Assembly: GCF_003044275.1 (NCBI RefSeq)
Contig: NZ_PZPL01000002.1
Span: 62,001 to 126,000 of the forward strand
Length of the DNA stretch: 64,000 nt
Direction: 5' to 3'
Source of the DNA: Rathayibacter caricis DSM 15933
GTDB lineage: Bacteria; Actinomycetota; Actinomycetes; Actinomycetales; Microbacteriaceae
Shown here: in pieces, positions 59,086 to 64,000 of the stretch
How positions within the stretch are numbered: the first letter of the stretch is position 1
Layout of the letters: each line of letters starts with the position of its first letter
The notes under the pieces: model-generated
Database searches by the model: none
The model's input: only the letters and a program-made list of their open reading frames with translations
What the model was told of the DNA's origin: nothing
Made by a program: the position numbers and the translations under genes

Positions 59086-59683
59086 ATCCCTTTACGGGGG
59101 CAGTCGCCTCGACTCAAAATGGTCCGAGGCTGTCGGGAACGGCCGCTTGGTGGCCGCCACCGGACGGGACCTTGCGAGGGCGGTCGTGGACAGCGCGAAG
59201 CAGAAGCAGTGGCAGCTCTTGCTGGAGATTTGTTGAACTAGTCCGGCGCATGGAATACCGGTCGGACGAATACGGAGGTGCGATGAAGGTCATGCTTTTG
59301 ATGCGGTCCGACGGCAGCTACGCCGGAGGCGATGCCGCCGAGGACTACGCGGCATGGGCGGACTACGAGGCGTCACTGAAGGCGGACGGTGTTTTCGTTG
59401 AATCGGCCCAGTTCGCTGATGCCGCCGGTGGCACCTCCGTCGGGACCGATCTGGCCAAAGCGGATCAGGAGGGCGGCGCTTCATCCCCTTCCCAGATGGA
59501 GGGGCATTCCACGCTCGTCGGGTACTACGTGCTGGATTGTCCGGATCGGGACGACGCACTCCCTTACGCCCGCCGCGCCCCCCTCTACGGCTCGGTCGAG
59601 GTGTACGAACTGGCACAGCACTGAGCCTGAACTTCGTCGGTCGAGCCCCCGTCGGTTGGTGACCCGTCGCATCGCTGAAGGAT
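59086..59683 (+). repeat. 598-bp inverted repeat, left arm
   Basis: Matches the reverse complement of 61532-62129, apparently base for base, from ATCCCTTTACGGGGG at the outer end to CGCATCGCTGAAGGAT at the inner end. It includes a full YCII gene (59283-59624) and its ribosome site, plus about 150 bases of leader with an old 3' gene end (KQKQWQLLLEIC). Confidence 0.95.
59283..59624 (+). CDS. YCII-related (DGPF-type) protein, left copy
   Basis: A 113-residue dimeric alpha-beta-barrel protein of the YCII superfamily: MKVMLLMRSDGSYAGG at the start, the MLLM-strand, and DALPYARRAPLYGSVEVYEL at the end are typical of the sigma-factor-associated DGPF/YCII group. GGAGGT precedes ATG 59283. In actinobacteria such genes often sit beside ECF sigma-factor genes; none is here. 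The right copy (61591-61932) appears identical in every base. Function unknown. Confidence 0.88.
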   Translation: MKVMLLMRSDGSYAGGDAAEDYAAWADYEASLKADGVFVESAQFADAAGGTSVGTDLAKADQEGGASSPSQMEGHSTLVGYYVLDCPDRDDALPYARRAPLYGSVEVYELAQH

Positions 59684-59779
59684 CGGCTATCGGGACGCCC
59701 TAGGTGAAGAAGCGACGGTCGGCCGCTGCCCGAGACCGAGGTCTTGTCCTCCACTCTCCACGCGGAGCAGGATCGGGGC

Positions 59780-60196
59780 ATGACTGATGAGCATGAGGCG
59801 CTGGCCGTCTTCCTCGGAGACTGGAGCGCCACGGGAACGGCCTACGGCGCGGACCTCGCCGGCGCCGAGTGGCGCAGCGTGCACTCGGCCCGTTGGCACT
59901 CGGGCGAGCAGTTCGTCGTTCAGGACGAACGCGCCAACGGCCCGTTCGACACTCTGAGCTTTCTCGGCTGGGATACGGAGCGCGGCACGTACTTCTCGTG
60001 GAGCATCGAGAACCACGGATTCGCCCGCGAGTACCTGGTCACCCACGACGGGGCGACCTGGACATTCAGCGGAGCCACCGAACGCGCCACGATCACCTTC
60101 AGCGACGACGGCCGCACCCAGACGCACCACTGGGAGTTCACGCCCAATGGAGAGTGGATCACCCTCTGCGATCGAGTCGCTACCCGCGTCGACTGA
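59780..60196 (+). CDS. DUF1579-like small barrel protein
   Basis: A 138-residue protein. ALAVFLGDWSATGTAYG is the typical start of DUF1579-type lipocalin-like folds; strands WRSVHSARW, EQFVVQDERAN, GTYFSWSIENHGF and ATITFSDDGRTQTHHWEF follow. ATG 59780 follows a GGATCGGGG ribosome-like site. Such proteins bind small molecules, with no known reaction. It is the first gene of the core enclosed by the inverted repeats. Confidence 0.7.
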   Translation: MTDEHEALAVFLGDWSATGTAYGADLAGAEWRSVHSARWHSGEQFVVQDERANGPFDTLSFLGWDTERGTYFSWSIENHGFAREYLVTHDGATWTFSGATERATITFSDDGRTQTHHWEFTPNGEWITLCDRVATRVD

Positions 60197-60395
60197 TCGC
60201 CCAGCAAATTGTCCGATCACCGACCCCTACCGGACGCCTGGTGGACGGCGTGATTCCGGTATGCGGTGATCAATTCCTAGACAGACCAGGCACCTGCTCG
60301 AGCAACACGCTTCGTAGGATGAGCCTGCAACGTCGACCGGCATCACGAGAAGTCGGGCAAGTCATCGATGCGCGAGCCCCTAGGAGGCAAGCTCA

Positions 60396-60479
60396 ATGGA
60401 GATCGTCATCGTCATCGCCGTGGCACTCGTCCTCGTCGTCGGCGTCGCCTCCGGTCAGCGACGCCGCAAACGCAGCTGA
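60396..60479 (+). CDS. 27-residue single-pass membrane microprotein
   Basis: ATG 60396 follows AGGAGG with seven-base spacing, the best ribosome site in the core, and reads 27 codons. Residues 3-18 are a run of Val, Ile, Ala and Leu, followed by a basic end (SGQRRRKRS). It should be a membrane-inserted microprotein with the C-terminus inside. It lies 48 bases before the propeller-like gene and would share a transcript with it. Not recognised. Confidence 0.6.
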   Translation: MEIVIVIAVALVLVVGVASGQRRRKRS

Positions 60480-60526
60480 CTTGCCCTCAGCATGACCATG
60501 GATGCGCGTGAAGAAGGTGCTCGCTG

Positions 60527-61387
60527 GTGAAGGACCTGCGCGAAGTGGCCGCCCCGCCTTGGGAAGAAGACCTGCTGGTCGCCGCGGAGTTCCATGGTGC
60601 AGTGGGTGTGTGGTCTCTGGCGCACGCTGCGCGCTGCGCCGAGTTCGACACGATGTACGACTTCGGCGGCCGGCGGGTGGCGCTGGTTCCCGGGGAGCAC
60701 CCGGTGGTGGTCGTCGGCGCGTATGAGCGTCACGGCGTGAGCGGATACGACCTGACGGGAGAGCGGCTCTGGCAGGACCGCAGCCGCACGAACGTGCAGA
60801 TCGTGACGGCTCTGGCCGGAGGCCTCGTTGCCGTGAGCTACAACCGGAGCACCACCCGTGTGTTGGCGGCCGCCACCGGTCATGAGGTGCGTTCCCTGCG
60901 CGGTGTGAGGCGGGTGTTCGCGCTGCGGCCGGATACCTCCCTGGGGGTGGGCAGCGACTGGTGTCGCCTGCTGGACCGATCGCTGGATCCGCTGGGACCC
61001 CGGATTCCGGTGCCGAGCGCTGCGCTCGTGTCTGCGGCCAGCGACGGCGACCATCTGGTGATCGCCGAGGTCGGAGGACCCTTGCGCATCATCGACTCCA
61101 GCGGGCGAGAGCGGGCAAGACTGGCCGACCATTTCCGGCACGTCGTCCACGATCCCGCCACAGACACCTGGGTTCTCATCCACGAAACGTCCGAAGGTCA
61201 GTACTCACTACTGCGCCTCACCCACGACGCGGAAGTCCTCGAGCAACGCCCCTGCGCCCCCGTGCACGATGTGGCGACAATGCGCGGCGGCAGAACTTTA
61301 GCCCTGCTCACCGGTAAGGAGGTACAGCTGATGGACTGTTCGGACTGGAGCGTCCAGACCCTCGATACGTTGACCCCTCAGGGGTAA
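60527..61387 (+). CDS. Beta-propeller-like protein, unknown function
   Basis: A 286-residue soluble protein made of repeated beta-strand blocks (GAVGVWSLAHAAR, RRVALVPGEHPVVVVGAYE, GVSGYDLTGERLWQD, RTLALLTGKEVQLMD) with the WD/PQQ-like pattern V-Y-D-L-x-G-x-x-x-W. No signal peptide. Start GTG 60527 follows GAAGGTG. Similar proteins are found in actinobacteria as orphan propeller-like scaffolds. It is the main gene of the core between the inverted repeats; the microprotein just upstream may be its partner. Confidence 0.6.
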   Translation: MKDLREVAAPPWEEDLLVAAEFHGAVGVWSLAHAARCAEFDTMYDFGGRRVALVPGEHPVVVVGAYERHGVSGYDLTGERLWQDRSRTNVQIVTALAGGLVAVSYNRSTTRVLAAATGHEVRSLRGVRRVFALRPDTSLGVGSDWCRLLDRSLDPLGPRIPVPSAALVSAASDGDHLVIAEVGGPLRIIDSSGRERARLADHFRHVVHDPATDTWVLIHETSEGQYSLLRLTHDAEVLEQRPCAPVHDVATMRGGRTLALLTGKEVQLMDCSDWSVQTLDTLTPQG

Positions 61388-61531
61388 CGGACGCCGACGA
61401 CGTCCAGCGGTGAAAACGGCCGAAGATGTGACAGTCCAGCACCAGCACGGCGTGCGGAGCAGTGGTCCGTGCTACCTCGCTACTGACCAGCTGCGACGAA
61501 GCCGTCTCGGCGCCCACCCGTCCGCTGATCC

Positions 61532-62129
61532 ATCCTTCAGCGATGCGACGGGTCACCAACCGACGGGGGCTCGACCGACGAAGTTCAGGCTCAGTGCTGT
61601 GCCAGTTCGTACACCTCGACCGAGCCGTAGAGGGGGGCGCGGCGGGCGTAAGGGAGTGCGTCGTCCCGATCCGGACAATCCAGCACGTAGTACCCGACGA
61701 GCGTGGAATGCCCCTCCATCTGGGAAGGGGATGAAGCGCCGCCCTCCTGATCCGCTTTGGCCAGATCGGTCCCGACGGAGGTGCCACCGGCGGCATCAGC
61801 GAACTGGGCCGATTCAACGAAAACACCGTCCGCCTTCAGTGACGCCTCGTAGTCCGCCCATGCCGCGTAGTCCTCGGCGGCATCGCCTCCGGCGTAGCTG
61901 CCGTCGGACCGCATCAAAAGCATGACCTTCATCGCACCTCCGTATTCGTCCGACCGGTATTCCATGCGCCGGACTAGTTCAACAAATCTCCAGCAAGAGC
62001 TGCCACTGCTTCTGCTTCGCGCTGTCCACGACCGCCCTCGCAAGGTCCCGTCCGGTGGCGGCCACCAAGCGGCCGTTCCCGACAGCCTCGGACCATTTTG
62101 AGTCGAGGCGACTGCCCCCGTAAAGGGAT
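61532..62129 (-). repeat. 598-bp inverted repeat, right arm
   Basis: Reverse-complement copy of 59086-59683; both arms are exactly 598 bases, and no difference was seen on reading them. The identity ends sharply at both ends, at the base after GGGAT on the right and before ATCCTTCAGCG on the inner side. Confidence 0.95.
61591..61932 (-). CDS. YCII-related (DGPF-type) protein, right copy
   Basis: The same 113-residue YCII protein as at 59283-59624, in reverse orientation, with the same GGAGGT ribosome site. It is convergent with the propeller gene. The absence of any difference implies a very recent duplication or ongoing conversion between the arms. Confidence 0.88.
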   Translation of the reverse strand: MKVMLLMRSDGSYAGGDAAEDYAAWADYEASLKADGVFVESAQFADAAGGTSVGTDLAKADQEGGASSPSQMEGHSTLVGYYVLDCPDRDDALPYARRAPLYGSVEVYELAQH

Positions 62130-62154
62130 CGTCCACCGGACGATCCCCACGCCA

Positions 62155-62823
62155 TCAGCGCAGCGCCCAGAAGGGCAGCGACGCGATGGCCAGGCCGAGC
62201 AGGATCAGGATGACGGCTGCGGTCGGGGATGCTTTCACGTCGCCTGTGCCGAACCGGGTGGCGACGCGGGAGAGCGCTGCGTGTGTGCGCTTGCGGGCGA
62301 GGATCCCGATGGCCAGGAGGATCAGGCAGGGCAGGCAGTAGATCACCGCGTATCCGGTCAAGACGAACAGCCCTTCACTGGGGCTGAGGCGAGCGTCGAG
62401 GAGTCGTTCGATGGCGATGAAGTAGGGGAAGGCGTTGGGCAGGTCGGCGGCGGTGAGGAGCGCGCCGAACGGCAGTGCGGTCCACGGCGTGAACCAGGGC
62501 GGGAGCGCGATCGCTCTGCGAGGGCGGGTCGTGAATCGGCGGATGCCCGTGATGACGAGGACGAGTCCGGCACCGGCGATCGCGACGTAGCGGATGCCTT
62601 GCACGATGCCGTCGACGGCGGTGGCCGCGGCCCCTGCTCCGAGGAAGAGGGCGGCGCCGGCTGCGAAGACGGTGAGGGCTGCGCCGAGGACGGTCACGAG
62701 CGCGGTCAGCGCTGGTCGTTTCGGTGCGGCGAGCAGGATGAGCGTGACGGCGACGATCGTTGCCGGGTTGAACGCGTCGATGACGGCGAGTCCGGCGATC
62801 GCGAGGAGCAGCGGGCCGCTCAT
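62155..62823 (-). CDS. GAP/LysE-superfamily membrane transporter
   Basis: A 222-residue protein with six predicted segments. The N-terminal LAIAGLAVIDAFNPATIVAVTLILLAAPKRP and DLPNAFPYFIAIERLLDARLS, plus CLPCLILLAIG, match the GAP (Sap, peptidoglycolipid or small-molecule export) branch of the LysE superfamily. ATG 62823 overlaps the TetR stop (ATGA); the longer frame simply reads back through TetR. The TetR neighbour with a strong operator implies inducible export of a toxic or signalling molecule. Confidence 0.85.
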   Translation of the reverse strand: MSGPLLLAIAGLAVIDAFNPATIVAVTLILLAAPKRPALTALVTVLGAALTVFAAGAALFLGAGAAATAVDGIVQGIRYVAIAGAGLVLVITGIRRFTTRPRRAIALPPWFTPWTALPFGALLTAADLPNAFPYFIAIERLLDARLSPSEGLFVLTGYAVIYCLPCLILLAIGILARKRTHAALSRVATRFGTGDVKASPTAAVILILLGLAIASLPFWALR

Positions 62824-63350
62824 CGCCGGTTCCGTCCGGAGGGGCCGAGGAGGGCTTCGAGCAAGGCGTCGAGCTCCGCCTCCGTGGGCGCCGGCTCGAT
62901 GCCGGCGATGATGTTCGCGGAGAGCCCGTCTCCGATGAGGCGGATGATCCGCGCCTGCATCGCATTGCCCGTCTCGTCTTGAATGATCGCCTCCCACCGC
63001 GCAGTCGCCTCACGCGAAGCGGCAGCCACATCATCGCCCGGCGACTCGACCGCGCGATGAGCGATCGCCAGGGCACGGAACAGGGCGACGTCCTCGCCGG
63101 TCGGGACCGCGATCCGCAGCCATGTCTCCGCCGCGCGGCGCGAGGCTGCCGCCGCAACCATCGCGGCGTCGACCTCTTCGAGCGCGGCGACGGCCAGCCC
63201 CTGCACGAGGGCCGCGCGGGTGGGGAAGTGGTGCACCAGACCGCCTTTGGAGACGCCGGCTGTCGCCGCCGTCTCGTTCAGCGATGGGACGACGCCGCGT
63301 TCCAGTGTGAGCTTGCGGGCGGCGTCGAGGATGAGTGTTTTGCGGTCCAT
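62820..63350 (-). CDS. TetR-family regulator
   Basis: A 176-residue TetR protein. The DNA-binding domain is ILDAARKLTLERGVVPSLNETAATAGVSKGGLVHHFPTRAALVQG, close to the family consensus. The C-terminal half is a typical helical ligand domain (VALFRALAIAHRAVESPGDD). ATG 63350 is chosen since the longer frame runs through the operator. It is first in an operon with the GAP transporter and should repress both genes through the 22-bp palindrome just upstream. Confidence 0.92.
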   Translation of the reverse strand: MDRKTLILDAARKLTLERGVVPSLNETAATAGVSKGGLVHHFPTRAALVQGLAVAALEEVDAAMVAAAASRRAAETWLRIAVPTGEDVALFRALAIAHRAVESPGDDVAAASREATARWEAIIQDETGNAMQARIIRLIGDGLSANIIAGIEPAPTEAELDALLEALLGPSGRNRR

Positions 63351-63367
63351 GAGGAGACCGTAGCGCG

Positions 63368-63389
63368 AAACCGACCGGCCGGTCGGTTT
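63368..63389 (-). promoter_or_regulatory. 22-bp perfect TetR palindrome
   Basis: AAACCGACCGG (63368-63378) and CCGGTCGGTTT (63379-63389) form a perfect, gapless palindrome 17 bases upstream of the TetR start. It resembles operators of QacR/KstR-like TetR proteins with the ACCGACCGGTCGGT-type core. Autoregulation of the TetR-GAP operon is very likely. Confidence 0.85.
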
Positions 63390-63570
63390 GCTCGGTTTCC
63401 TGTCAGGAGATGAGGTAACTGCTACCCATGGATCTTCACGCAACCGGAACGCCGGGAACGTCCGTTAGGGGGTCGCTGACCGGGCGGTTTCCGCGCTCAG
63501 GTCGAGGCGGTGCTGGATCGGCGGCGGCGGCTCGCCTTGTGGTGTCGATCTTGGGTGGTCTGTCGCTGCT

Positions 63571-64000
63571 TCAGCCTGACGTGGGGCCCCGCCGCACGAT
63601 GCGGCGGGTGGGGTCCTGGAATGCGGTGGACCAGAAGTTGTAGCCGCGGTCGTTGAGGTGGGGTGGGAGGAGGGAGAAGATGTCGAGTCGGCGTCCGTGC
63701 CCGTTGAAGACGGTCGCGAAGTCGGCTCGGGCGATGGAGGCGTTGTCTGTCGACTGGGTGAGGATGGCCTGGTAGGAGTCGCGGCCGGGTTCGAGGGGAA
63801 GATCGCTGATGACCGTCCGATCAGCAGGCAGCAGGGCGGTGAGCTGGTCGACGTCGCGGCGGTATTCATCGAGCGGGACCCGGGATTCCATGTCGCTCGG
63901 TGTGGACACGATGACGATGTCGGCGGTTGCCAAGGGCGCCTGGGGGAGCTGCTCGCGGAGCATCTGAGCTGTCGTTGATCCACTCACGGCGAGGTTCGTG
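63571..64000 (-). CDS. SGNH hydrolase-type esterase, C-terminal part (runs off the window)
   Basis: The last 142 or so residues of an SGNH/GDSL hydrolase, reading in from the window edge. TNLAVSGSTTAQMLREQLPQ is the typical block II, and IVIVSTPSDMESRVPLDEYRRDVDQL replaces the usual GGND block III. The catalytic Asp-x-x-His near the end reads LPPHLNDRGYNFW, with His in HLNDRGYN. The N-terminus with the GDS motif lies beyond 64000. The 120 bases between it and the TetR operator side (63444-63570) hold no gene. Confidence 0.8.
   Translation of the reverse strand, partial: TNLAVSGSTTAQMLREQLPQAPLATADIVIVSTPSDMESRVPLDEYRRDVDQLTALLPADRTVISDLPLEPGRDSYQAILTQSTDNASIARADFATVFNGHGRRLDIFSLLPPHLNDRGYNFWSTAFQDPTRRIVRRGPTSG

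Noticed and set aside
59086..62129. Interpreting the 598-bp inverted repeat as an insertion sequence
   Set aside because: The arms encode a YCII protein, not a transposase, and no short terminal repeats or target duplication were seen.

Overview
The window is high-GC DNA with dense, high-GC3 coding, many GTG starts, a mycothiol-type DinB-fold protein and actinobacterial-type relaxase, LacI and GH42 genes. It fits an actinobacterium, most likely of the Microbacteriaceae type (inference from gene style only; no rRNA or other marker gene is present). No rRNA, convincing tRNA or CRISPR array was seen.

Layout. 0-6.4 kb: two esterase-type hydrolases, a TetR regulator, then a promoter with a perfect TetR-type palindrome ahead of an MFS transporter and a GH3 glucosidase. 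6.5-11.5 kb: a GntR/FCD regulator, a split two-subunit transketolase, an MHS-type symporter and a divergent SDR dehydrogenase, with TGTCGACA-type sites in both control regions. 12-13 kb: a stand-alone prs. 13.5-22.7 kb: glycan cluster A (LacI, GH42, two ABC permeases, a lipoprotein binding protein, a secreted sialidase-fold glycosidase). 23.2-25.6 kb: a broken histidine-utilisation remnant (hutI frameshifted, hutF missing its N-terminus). 25.6-33.5 kb: secreted GH43 with ricin domain, LacI, secreted GH5 with ricin domain, secreted multidomain GH3. 33.9-42.7 kb: glycan cluster B, a paralogue of cluster A in a different order (permease, permease, binding protein, LacI, GH42, esterase, double cupin). 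The glycoside hydrolases together look like a system for cutting a plant galactan or arabinogalactan outside the cell, importing the oligosaccharides through two related ABC systems, and finishing them with cytoplasmic GH42 and GH3 enzymes.

43-49.5 kb: a mobilisable element with a YhcG-type nuclease, a tiny proline-rich ORF behind a structured leader and a very strong terminator, a relaxase operon (MobC, relaxase, coiled-coil partner), an oriT-like region whose sequence resembles IncQ/IncP-type nick sites, and a tandem 22-bp repeat. 49.5-58.5 kb: mixed accessory genes, including a truncated FAD oxidoreductase, membrane proteins, an epimerase with its MerR regulator, a serine recombinase co-transcribed with a cysteine-cluster protein, a PDDEXK-like protein flanked by 11-bp direct repeats, and an esterase/MarR pair. 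59.1-62.1 kb: a 598-bp inverted repeat, apparently perfect, each arm carrying the same YCII gene, around a 1.85-kb core. 62.1-64 kb: a TetR/GAP-family pair with a 22-bp perfect palindrome as operator, and the 3' part of an SGNH hydrolase running off the window.

The items that most deserve follow-up are the small proline-rich ORF with its leader and terminator, the predicted oriT, the 598-bp inverted repeat, the paralogous glycan clusters that interrupt a hut operon, and the GntR-controlled split-transketolase pathway.
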